64,000 bases of DNA from an uncultured Prevotella sp. GTDB lineage: Bacteria > Bacteroidota > Bacteroidia > Bacteroidales > Bacteroidaceae. Below the pieces are notes generated by a model. The model was not told where the DNA came from and made no database searches. It worked only from the letters and a program-made list of their open reading frames with translations. Made by a program: the position numbers and the translations under genes. Location: assembly GCA_946402275.1 (NCBI GenBank), contig CAMIVY010000010.1:1-64000 (forward strand), in the 5' to 3' direction. This document shows positions 16,673 through 24,771 of this stretch, one piece after another. Positions within the stretch are counted from its first letter, which is position 1, and the number at the start of each line of letters is the position of its first letter.

Positions 16673-18250
16673 ATGAATAAGAAGATACTGCTTACATTTC
16701 TCATTACTCATTTCTCATTTCTCATCTGCTCTGCTCAGATGCGCATCAATATGGGAGCCGACTCGCCTCTGCGTAAGTTGCAGATTGCCGAGATGGCCGT
16801 CAACAACCTGTATGTTGATAGTGTTGATGAACAGAAGTTGGTGGAAGATGGCATACGGGGCATGATAGAGAAGCTTGACCCGCACAGCAGTTACCTCACC
16901 GCCAAGGAGGTAAAGGCCGCCAACGAGCCCCTTCAAGGCAATTTTGAAGGCATCGGCGTACAGTTCAACATGGTGGAAGACACCCTGCTCGTCATCCAGA
17001 CCATCAGCGGCGGACCTTCCGAGAAGGTGGGTATCATTGCTGGCGACCGTATCGTCAGCGTCAACGACACCGCCATTGCAGGTGTGAAGATGGCCCGCGA
17101 GGAGATTATGCGCCGCCTGCGCGGTCCGAAAGGCACGAAAGTCAACCTGGGCATAGTTCGTCGCGACATCGCCGACACCCTGTCTTTCGTTGTCACCCGC
17201 GACAAGATTCCCTTGAAGACCATCGATGCCACCTATATGATCCGTCCACAGGTGGGCTATATCCGCATTGGCAGCTTCGGGGCTACTACGCACGACGAGT
17301 TCTGTGAGAGCCTGAAACAGTTGAAGAAGGAGGGCATGAAATCGCTCGTGCTCGACCTCCAGGAGAATGGTGGTGGCTATCTGCATGCCGCCGTGAAGGT
17401 GGCAGACGAGTTCCTTGCCGCCGGCGACCTTATTGTTTATACCCAGGGTAGGCGCACCCAGCGTGCCGAATACAATGCTGCGGGAGGCGGACTCTTCACC
17501 GAGGGTAGGGTAGTGGTACTCGTCGATAGCTATACCGCTTCGGCTGCCGAGATAGTGTCGGGTGCTATCCAAGACCACGACCGCGGCATCGTGGTGGGTC
17601 GTCGTACCTTCGGAAAGGGTCTTGTCCAGCGGCCCATCGACCTGCCTGACGGTTCCATGATCCGCCTTACTGTAGCTCATTACTATACCCCCTCTGGGCG
17701 TTGCATCCAGAAACCTTACGAGAAAGGCAACCAGAAAGACTATGCCGAGGACATGCTACATCGCCTGAAGAGTGGCGAACTGATGTCTGCCGACAGTGTC
17801 CATTTTGCCGACTCGTTGAAATACTACACCCTCAAGAAGCACCGTGTCGTTTATGGCGGTGGCGGTATCATGCCCGACGAGTTTGTGCCCCTCGACACCC
17901 TGAAATACACCAAGTACCACCGCCAACTGGCTGCCAAGTCCGTCCTAATTACGCAGAACCTGCGCTATGTCGATGAGCATCGCCATCAGTTGCAGCAGCG
18001 GTATAAAGACTTCAACGATTTCCGCCAGCATTTTGAAGTGCCCCAGTCACTCATCGACCGTATCAAGGCTGAAGGCGAGAAGCAGAACGTCAAGCCCGCC
18101 GACGATGCTGAGCTGCAGACCACACTGCCCTACCTGCGCACTCAACTGAAGGCTCTCATAGCCCGTGACCTGTGGACCATGAACGAATACTACACCATCA
18201 TGAACACACTTAGCGACACCGTGCAGAGGGCTTTGAAACTGCTGGAATAA
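16673..18250 (+). CDS. S41-family C-terminal processing protease
   Basis: Periplasmic serine protease of 525 aa of the CtpA/Prc type, which cuts unfolded or tagged envelope proteins from the C-terminal end. The signal peptide is KKILLTFLITHFSFLICSAQ, and its codons (CTCATTACTCATTTCTCATT) are a run of spacer-repeat sequence. Domains in order: N-terminal helical part (EMAVNNLYVDSVDEQKLVEDGIRGM, LDPHSSYL), PDZ domain (FEGIGVQFNMVEDTLLVIQ, GGPSEKVGIIAGDRIVSVND), then the protease core with VLDLQENGGGYLHAAV, the catalytic Ser of DSYTASAAEIVSGAIQD (about 289) and the Lys of GRRTFGKGLVQ (about 315). It lies 25 bp after parE and 28 bp before the first fructan regulator, with no promoter box seen in either gap. 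Confidence 0.9.
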   Translation: MNKKILLTFLITHFSFLICSAQMRINMGADSPLRKLQIAEMAVNNLYVDSVDEQKLVEDGIRGMIEKLDPHSSYLTAKEVKAANEPLQGNFEGIGVQFNMVEDTLLVIQTISGGPSEKVGIIAGDRIVSVNDTAIAGVKMAREEIMRRLRGPKGTKVNLGIVRRDIADTLSFVVTRDKIPLKTIDATYMIRPQVGYIRIGSFGATTHDEFCESLKQLKKEGMKSLVLDLQENGGGYLHAAVKVADEFLAAGDLIVYTQGRRTQRAEYNAAGGGLFTEGRVVVLVDSYTASAAEIVSGAIQDHDRGIVVGRRTFGKGLVQRPIDLPDGSMIRLTVAHYYTPSGRCIQKPYEKGNQKDYAEDMLHRLKSGELMSADSVHFADSLKYYTLKKHRVVYGGGGIMPDEFVPLDTLKYTKYHRQLAAKSVLITQNLRYVDEHRHQLQQRYKDFNDFRQHFEVPQSLIDRIKAEGEKQNVKPADDAELQTTLPYLRTQLKALIARDLWTMNEYYTIMNTLSDTVQRALKLLE

Positions 18251-18278
18251 GACAAACAACTACTAACGATATATTACC

Positions 18279-19826
18279 ATGATACGAAAATTAACGGTAA
18301 GTATGGCTTTGGTCATACTCTTTCTTACAACGGGATGCACACCAAAGTCACCCCATTATGTCATCGGCGTGTCCCAGTGTTCGGCAGATATCTGGCGCGA
18401 GAAGCAGAATGCCGAGCTACGCATGGGTGCCTACCTTCAGGACGGTGTGGAACTTCGCTTTGCCGCTGCCTACGATAGCGATGAGCGCCAGATCCAGCAA
18501 ATCGACTCGCTGGTGGCCAGTGGCATCAACCTGCTGATAGTAGCCCCCAACCAGGTGGCAACCATTTCTCCCGCCATTGACCGTGCCTTCGACCAGGGCA
18601 TCCCCGTCATCGTGTTCGAGCGTAAGACCAATTCGCGGAAATACACCGCCTTTATGAGTGCCGACAACTACGAGATGGGTCAAGTGATGGGTCGTTACAT
18701 CGTCTCCCGCCTGAAGGGTCACGGGCATGTCCTGGAGATCAAGGGACTGGCAGGCTCTTCTCCCGCCATTGAGCGACACAACGGTTTTGTCGATGCGCTG
18801 AAGAATGCACCTGGTATTCAGGTGGTGGGCAGCGTGCAAGGCGACTGGACCAAGCCGCGCGCCCACCTAGCCGTCCGCCAGTGGCTCGCCGCCCATCCCG
18901 ACACCCCCGTCGATCTGGTGTTCGGCATGAACGACCGAAGTGCTACTGGAGCACGTACCGCCTTCCTCGAAACCAACCGTGCCCTCCCCCTGTTCTGCGG
19001 CATCGACGGACTCCCCGGTGAGCATGGCGGCATCCGTCAGGTTCGTGACTCCATCCTCGACGCCTCCTATATCTATCCCACCCATGGTGATAAAGTGCTC
19101 CAGTTGGCCATTGACATCCTCGAAGGCAAGCCTTATCAGAAGGAGACCCACCTGCAGGCAGCCCTCGTTACCCGCGATAATGCCAGTTCCCTGCTCATGC
19201 AGAGCGAGGAAATCATCCGCCAGACCGCCTACCTCGACCGTCTGCACCTGAAAGCCGACAGCTACCTTCACAAGCTCGACAGCCAACGCACCATCACCAC
19301 CCTCGCCGTCATCGTCATCGCCCTGCTCATCATCAGCCTCGTGCTGTTCTATATCTATCATATCAACAAGATCAGCATGCAGAAAGAACGCGTTGCCAAC
19401 ACCCTGTGGAACATGAGCACCGACGATATCCCCATGCCCTCTGACACTGCCCAAGCCACTGATGACGACTCTGCCATCCGAACCGACGACGACACCCCCG
19501 AATCCGTACAGGGCTCTTTTTTCATCACCCGCTTCAAGGAAGTGGTAGAGTCGCAACTGGAAAACAGCGAGCTCAGCGTGGAAGACCTTGCTGCCGACAT
19601 GAACCTGAGCCGTGTACAGCTCTACCGCAAGGTGAAGTCTGTCACAGGCTCCACACCCGTCGAACTGCTTCGCACTGCCCGCCTTAATCGCGCCTATAGG
19701 TTGCTGATGACTACCGACAAGAGCGTCAGCGAGATAGCCTATCAGGTTGGCTTCACCGCTCCCTCTTATTTCACCAAGTGCTTCAAGGAGTCCTACGGCA
19801 TGTTGCCCGGCGATGTGAGGAGGTAA
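18279..19826 (+). CDS. Membrane one-component regulator: LacI-type periplasmic sensor plus AraC HTH (module A)
   Basis: A 515-aa regulator. Signal/lipobox LVILFLTTGCTP; residues about 25-320 are a type I periplasmic-binding-protein domain (YVIGVSQCSADIWREKQNAEL, INLLIVAPNQVATISPAID, GIPVIVFERKT, LVFGMNDRSATGARTAF, LFCGIDGLPG, IYPTHGDKVLQLAIDILEGK); one transmembrane helix follows (TLAVIVIALLIISLVLFYIYHI, about 345); a Ser/Asp/Thr-rich linker leads to a C-terminal AraC HTH (ELSVEDLAADMNLSRVQLYR, SVSEIAYQVGFTAPSYFTKCF). The sensor resembles that of the Bacteroides thetaiotaomicron BT1754 hybrid two-component fructose sensor, but histidine kinase and receiver domains are absent. It probably senses fructose released in the periplasm and activates the susC genes downstream. 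No -7 box was found in the 28-bp gap upstream. Confidence 0.85.
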   Translation: MIRKLTVSMALVILFLTTGCTPKSPHYVIGVSQCSADIWREKQNAELRMGAYLQDGVELRFAAAYDSDERQIQQIDSLVASGINLLIVAPNQVATISPAIDRAFDQGIPVIVFERKTNSRKYTAFMSADNYEMGQVMGRYIVSRLKGHGHVLEIKGLAGSSPAIERHNGFVDALKNAPGIQVVGSVQGDWTKPRAHLAVRQWLAAHPDTPVDLVFGMNDRSATGARTAFLETNRALPLFCGIDGLPGEHGGIRQVRDSILDASYIYPTHGDKVLQLAIDILEGKPYQKETHLQAALVTRDNASSLLMQSEEIIRQTAYLDRLHLKADSYLHKLDSQRTITTLAVIVIALLIISLVLFYIYHINKISMQKERVANTLWNMSTDDIPMPSDTAQATDDDSAIRTDDDTPESVQGSFFITRFKEVVESQLENSELSVEDLAADMNLSRVQLYRKVKSVTGSTPVELLRTARLNRAYRLLMTTDKSVSEIAYQVGFTAPSYFTKCFKESYGMLPGDVRR

Positions 19827-19849
19827 AGGGTTTTCTCCGTTAAAATAGC

Positions 19850-19896
19850 AAAAATCGTTCAATGCGTATCAAATTTGTTGCATTGAACGATTTTTT
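19850..19896. promoter_or_regulatory. Inverted repeat with fructan box upstream of susC (module A)
   Basis: AAAAATCGTTCAATG (19850-19864) and CATTGAACGATTTTT (19881-19895) are perfectly complementary with a 16-bp spacer. The right arm is part of GTTGCATTGAACGATTTTTT (19877-19896), a box shared with 29707 and 60244. GAACG starts 57 bp before the -7 element. Because the right arm ends in a T-run and follows the regulator stop by 23 bp, it can also serve as the regulator's terminator. Confidence 0.7.
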
Positions 19897-19941
19897 TCAT
19901 CCCGTGCAACATCTCTTGCATCCGTTGCTTATAATTAAGAA

Positions 19942-19949
19942 TAACTTTG
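19942..19949 (+). promoter_or_regulatory. -7 element of module A susC operon
   Basis: TAACTTTG matches TAnnTTTG, 42 bp upstream of the susC ATG at 19992. The TTG used as start by the ORF track (19947) lies inside this box. Confidence 0.75.
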
Positions 19950-19991
19950 CAGCGGAAAATTTTAATTTTACTAACCAATTTAACAAAGCAA

Positions 19992-22900
19992 ATGAAACAA
20001 AAGAGATTATTACTCAGTTTTCTGGCCTTGCTGCTATGTACGATGATGTACGCGCAACAAGAGATTACGGGTACTGTGACCGATGCTTTCGGTCCAGTTA
20101 TCGGTGCTACGGTAATGGAGAAGGGAACCGCCAATGGTACGGTGACCGACTTCGATGGTAACTTTAAGCTGAAGGTGCAGGCTGGCAAGACGCTAGTCTT
20201 CTCGTACATTGGCTATAAGAGCCAGGAGCTTCCTGCCAAGAATGGCATGCAAGTGTCAATGGAAGAAAATGCCAAGGAATTGGCTGAGGTGGTTGTTGTC
20301 GGTTATACCACCCAGCGCAAGGCCGACCTGACCGGTGCTGTTGCCGTGATGGACATGAAGAGTGCCAAGAGTGAGGGCGACCCCAACATGCTGAACTCTA
20401 TGCAGGGCAAGCTGCCGGGTGTCAACATTGTCACCGATGCAGCCCCCGGTGGTGGCGGTGCTTCCATCCGTGTCCGTGGTATGAGCACAGTCAACGGTGC
20501 TTCTCCCTTGTACGTTATCGATGGTGTAGCAACGGAAGGCAACCTCAATTCGCTGAATGCTGCCGATATTGAGTCTATCCAGGTGTTGAAGGATGCCTCT
20601 TCCGCCTCTATCTATGGTTCGCGTGCTGCCAATGGTGTCATTATCATCACTACCAAGAAAGGCAAGAGCGACCGCGTCACCGTTAACGTCAATTACTCAG
20701 CCTCTTTGCAGACTGTTGCCAAGAAGTTCGACGTGCTGAATGCCCAGCAGTGGGGCGAGGCCTACTGGACCGCCAATATCAATGCCGGTCTGAATCCCTC
20801 CCATCCCTACTATGGCAGCGGTGCCACCCCTCAGTTGGCAGAGTGGCTTGATGCCGCCCATACCGTTCATTCTTCCGACACCAACTGGCAGGACGAGGTA
20901 TTTTCCAGCGCATGGACACATAACCTCTCCGCTTCCGTGTCCAACAGTTCCGAAAAGGGCAGCTATATGCTTTCCGGCAACTATATCAACCAAGACGGTT
21001 TGATGGAATACACCTTCTATCGCCGCTACTCTGCCCGTGTCAATACCACCTACCATTTTAATAAATACATCAGCGTCGGCGAGAATCTGATGATAGCTCA
21101 GTGGAACGACCGTGGCTTCGGTACGGGTGACGACCGTGGCATACCCTATACCGCTATGCGTCAGCATCCAGCTCTTCCCGTCAAAGATGCCAATGGCAAC
21201 TATACCAATCCGATGGCACTTGCCGGTTCGGACATTGCCAACCCCATGCATCAGCTGTACAACGGTCGCGATAACACCAATGAGAGTTGGCGCATCTTCG
21301 GCAATGCTTTTATCGACATCAAGCCCATTGACGGTCTTGTGCTGAAAAGCAATCTGGGTATTGAGCACACACAGTATCTCAACAAGAACCTTAATCGCCG
21401 TATCCAGCCCAGCGATATGAACAGTGTCAGTCGTGCCTATGGTCAGGGCGATACCTATACCTGGACTAATACCGCCAACTATATGAAGACCTTCAGCGGT
21501 GTTCACCATCTCAATGCCCTCTTCGGTACGGAGTATATCAAATACCGCTCAGAAGGTCTGGACGGTTCGCGCACCAACTATGCCTTCGAGGATGTTGACT
21601 ACATGCAGCTGGGGGCCGGTGGCGGCGAGCAGCTGGTAGGCGGTGGCAAGGCCGAGTGGGCGCTGTTCTCACTGTTTGGCAAGATAGACTATAACTATGC
21701 CGACCGCTACCTGTTCTCGGCCACCCTGCGCCGCGACCAGACCTCGCGTCTGCACAAGGACAACAACTCGGGTGTGTTCCCAGCTTTCTCCGGTGCCTGG
21801 CGTGTTTCCGAGGAGAAGTTCTTCCCCAAGAACAAGTATGTCAACGACCTGAAGGTGCGTGTGGCATGGGGTCAGAACGGTAACTCTGCCATCAGCGACA
21901 ACTATGCCTACTACACCCGCTATGCCTATAATCCCAATCATGCCTCCTACGACCTCAACGGCACCAGCAATTCCGTGGTGACCGGTATCGTAGCTGCATC
22001 GTCCGGTAATCCCGATTTGAAGTGGGAGACCACCACCCAGACCAACCTGGGTATCGATGCCAGCCTCTTCGACGGTCACCTGTCGCTCTCGTTCGACTAT
22101 TACTGGAAGAACACCAAGGATATGCTCACCATTCCCCCCACATTGTCCGTAGCCGGTGAGGGTGCTGCCATGTGGATGAATACCGGTGAGATGAAGAACA
22201 ACGGTTGGGAACTCACCATGACCTACCGCTCACCCCGTTATGGTGACTGGTCGTGGAATGGCACCTTCAACCTCTCGCGCTACAAGAACGAACTTGTGAA
22301 GTTCAACGACGTGGTTACGAGTCAGGGTGGCGACTACCGCCTGATGGTTGGTCAGCCGATGGGCGTTTATTACGGTTATATCTGCGACGGCATCTTCCAG
22401 GACGAAGATCAGGTATCCAACCACGCCATCCAGCAGGGTAAGGACGTTGGTCGTATGATATTCCGCGATATCGACGGCAATGGCGTTGTCAACGACCAAG
22501 ACCAGTGCATCATCGGTGATCCCAACCCCGACCTCGCCTTAGGTCTGAATCTCGACGTCAGCTATAAGGACTTCACCCTGTCAGCCTTCTTCTCCGGTGA
22601 GTTGGGATTCGACATATACAACACCACACGCCGTCAGTTGGAGTTCATGCACTATGGTGGCGGTTCCAGTACCAACCACGGTGTCGGGGTGCTCAATGCA
22701 TGGAGCCCCACCAACACAGGCTCTTCTATCCCTGCCCTCTCAATGGTTGACAATAACAACGAGACGCGCATGTCCACCTATTTCGTGGAAGACGGTTCTT
22801 ACCTGAAGCTGAAGTACCTCAAACTGGGTTATCAGTTGCCTAAGACCATCGCCTCTAAGATCTATGCTTCTAACATCAGCGTATTCGGTCAGGTGGAGAA

Positions 22901-23030
22901 CATCTTCACCATCACCAAGTACGACGGTCTTGACCCTGAAGTTAACCTTGCAGCCTATGGTGCCCGTGTTGACAGTGGTCTCTATCCCCGTGCCCGCACT
23001 TTTACGCTGGGTGTAAACCTGACTTTCTAA
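19992..23030 (+). CDS. SusC-like TonB-dependent transporter (fructan module A)
   Basis: Outer-membrane importer of oligosaccharides, paired with the SusD lipoprotein downstream. The protein is 1012 aa from the ATG at 19992; the ORF-track TTG start sits in the promoter. Signal peptide RLLLSFLALLLCTMMYAQQ; a carboxypeptidase-regulatory-like domain (GTVTDAFGPVIGATVMEKGT, FDGNFKLKVQAGKTLVFSYIGY), the TonB box/plug junction (ELAEVVVVGYTTQRKADLTG), plug (IRVRGMSTVNGASPLYVIDG, IYGSRAANGVIIITTKKG), then the beta-barrel to the typical Phe end (FTLGVNLTF). The N-terminal 130 residues are nearly the same in the three SusC proteins of the window, while barrels differ, so each may take a different fructan. 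It lacks the FILALASVSKRR insert found in the other two. Confidence 0.93.
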   Translation: MKQKRLLLSFLALLLCTMMYAQQEITGTVTDAFGPVIGATVMEKGTANGTVTDFDGNFKLKVQAGKTLVFSYIGYKSQELPAKNGMQVSMEENAKELAEVVVVGYTTQRKADLTGAVAVMDMKSAKSEGDPNMLNSMQGKLPGVNIVTDAAPGGGGASIRVRGMSTVNGASPLYVIDGVATEGNLNSLNAADIESIQVLKDASSASIYGSRAANGVIIITTKKGKSDRVTVNVNYSASLQTVAKKFDVLNAQQWGEAYWTANINAGLNPSHPYYGSGATPQLAEWLDAAHTVHSSDTNWQDEVFSSAWTHNLSASVSNSSEKGSYMLSGNYINQDGLMEYTFYRRYSARVNTTYHFNKYISVGENLMIAQWNDRGFGTGDDRGIPYTAMRQHPALPVKDANGNYTNPMALAGSDIANPMHQLYNGRDNTNESWRIFGNAFIDIKPIDGLVLKSNLGIEHTQYLNKNLNRRIQPSDMNSVSRAYGQGDTYTWTNTANYMKTFSGVHHLNALFGTEYIKYRSEGLDGSRTNYAFEDVDYMQLGAGGGEQLVGGGKAEWALFSLFGKIDYNYADRYLFSATLRRDQTSRLHKDNNSGVFPAFSGAWRVSEEKFFPKNKYVNDLKVRVAWGQNGNSAISDNYAYYTRYAYNPNHASYDLNGTSNSVVTGIVAASSGNPDLKWETTTQTNLGIDASLFDGHLSLSFDYYWKNTKDMLTIPPTLSVAGEGAAMWMNTGEMKNNGWELTMTYRSPRYGDWSWNGTFNLSRYKNELVKFNDVVTSQGGDYRLMVGQPMGVYYGYICDGIFQDEDQVSNHAIQQGKDVGRMIFRDIDGNGVVNDQDQCIIGDPNPDLALGLNLDVSYKDFTLSAFFSGELGFDIYNTTRRQLEFMHYGGGSSTNHGVGVLNAWSPTNTGSSIPALSMVDNNNETRMSTYFVEDGSYLKLKYLKLGYQLPKTIASKIYASNISVFGQVENIFTITKYDGLDPEVNLAAYGARVDSGLYPRARTFTLGVNLTF

Positions 23031-23079
23031 GGGAAAAGTGAACAGTGAAAAATAATAAATTAAAAAATTGAAATATATT

Positions 23080-24756
23080 ATGAAGACAAGATATATTCTG
23101 ATCAGTGCAATAGGCGCCATCTTCGGTTTTGCTTCCTGCAACAGCCAGCTGGACTTGAAGCCACAGGGTGAGTTTACCGTAGAACAGATTGACGAAAACT
23201 CCATCGAGGGTCTGATGTCTTCCGCCTATCATGGTTTGGAAGCCCACTTCTTCGATGACAACAATGCCGCCTTTGCCGGTCCTATCACCAACTGGGTGTT
23301 CGACGTACGTAGCGACGATGCCTATAAAGGTGGCGAAGGTGTCTCTATGGAGGCAAACATCCACCAGTTGGAAATCTCCAACATCATCAGCGACAACCCC
23401 ACTTGTCTGAATAAGTGGGAGAACAACTACCTTGGTATAGCCCGTGTCCACAAGGCCATGCTTGCCATCCAGAATGCCAACATTGCCGACAAGGAGTCCA
23501 TGCTGGGCGAGTTGAAGACGCTACGTGCTTGGTTCTATTTCGACTTGAACCGTGTTTTCAAGAGCATTGCCTACTTCACCGAGAATGACGACCCAGGAGC
23601 CATTCCCAATGGTAATCTGTCGAAGGATGAGATCTATGCCAAAATCAAGACCGATCTGCAAGAAGCCTTTGCCGTGATGCCCGAGACTCAAGTCCAGCCG
23701 GGCCGCTTCAACAAGTATGTTGCTGCTGCCATCCTTTGTAAGGTCAATGCCCAGACCTCCACATGGAGTGAAGTGGAAAAGTGGGCTGACGTGGTCATCA
23801 ACAGCGGTAAGTACAGCCTCTACAAGAACTTTGCCGACATGTCGAAGATGGAGTTCAACAACAAGGGCGAGAGTATCATGGCCATCCAGTTCTCAACCGC
23901 CGGCAATAACATCCATATCAATTTTTGCAATCTGCTGAACACCACTCGTTCCGAAGGTAATGTCTTTGGCAACGGCGACGATTTCTTCCTCGCCAGCCAG
24001 AATCTGGTCAATGCCTTCCGCACTACCGCCAATGGCCTGCCTTATCTCGATGGAACCTTCAACAACGTTGACGTTACCAGCAATTATGCCGGCAATGTTG
24101 ACCCCCGTCTCGATCTGACCGTCGGTCGCATCGGATTCCCCTTCCGTGGCAAGATGTACACGATGGGATGGTGCCGCGACTATAACACCTACGGCGAGTA
24201 TTCCGGTAAGAAAGGACTTATCGATCCTGACAGTCCTGACATGGTACAGGGATTCCCCTGGGGAGCCAGCGGTCTCAACTTCAAGCTCATCCGCTATGCC
24301 GACATTCTGCTGCTCAAGGCCGAAGCCCTCGTCGAGCAGGCTACCGGTTCCAATGCTGCCACCGACCAGAAACTCGTCGAGGCCCGTTCACTGGTAAACC
24401 AGATTCGCAACCGTGCCAAGCAGAGCATTGATGGCAACTATACCCCCGTTGACCTCGACCCCTTCACGGCCAATTACGCTGTGGAGCCCTATCCCGAGGA
24501 CGACAACCTGACCTGGACCAAAGAGTATGCCCGTATGGCCGTCCGCATGGAGCGTCGCTTGGAACTCGCCATGGAAGGTCACCGTTGGTTCGACCTCATC
24601 CGTTGGGGTACGCTGGTGCCTACCATGAACAAATATATGCAGGAAGAATCAGACCTGCGTCCCTACTATGCCGGAGCCAGCGTCACCGAGGACGAGATCT
24701 ATTTGCCCATCCATCGCTCTCAGATTGAGAATTCTAACGGATTGTATAAAAATTAA
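23080..24756 (+). CDS. SusD-like outer-membrane lipoprotein (fructan module A)
   Basis: Surface lipoprotein that forms the lid of the SusC channel and delivers glycan. It has 558 aa from the ATG at 23080 (the TTG at 23068 is unlikely). Lipoprotein signal ILISAIGAIFGFASCNSQ, lipobox GFASC. SusD features: N-terminal LKPQGEFTVEQI, the NWVFDVRSDDAYKGGEG segment typical of this branch, TPR-like helices (ELKTLRAWFYFDLNRVF), and the C-terminal RagB/SusD block (RYADILLLKAEALVEQA, ARMAVRMERRLELAMEGHRWFDLIRWG). It follows susC by 49 bp, a gap that carries the AGTGAAA spacer repeat. Confidence 0.92.
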   Translation: MKTRYILISAIGAIFGFASCNSQLDLKPQGEFTVEQIDENSIEGLMSSAYHGLEAHFFDDNNAAFAGPITNWVFDVRSDDAYKGGEGVSMEANIHQLEISNIISDNPTCLNKWENNYLGIARVHKAMLAIQNANIADKESMLGELKTLRAWFYFDLNRVFKSIAYFTENDDPGAIPNGNLSKDEIYAKIKTDLQEAFAVMPETQVQPGRFNKYVAAAILCKVNAQTSTWSEVEKWADVVINSGKYSLYKNFADMSKMEFNNKGESIMAIQFSTAGNNIHINFCNLLNTTRSEGNVFGNGDDFFLASQNLVNAFRTTANGLPYLDGTFNNVDVTSNYAGNVDPRLDLTVGRIGFPFRGKMYTMGWCRDYNTYGEYSGKKGLIDPDSPDMVQGFPWGASGLNFKLIRYADILLLKAEALVEQATGSNAATDQKLVEARSLVNQIRNRAKQSIDGNYTPVDLDPFTANYAVEPYPEDDNLTWTKEYARMAVRMERRLELAMEGHRWFDLIRWGTLVPTMNKYMQEESDLRPYYAGASVTEDEIYLPIHRSQIENSNGLYKN

Positions 24757-24771
24757 AAACACCATAGCATT

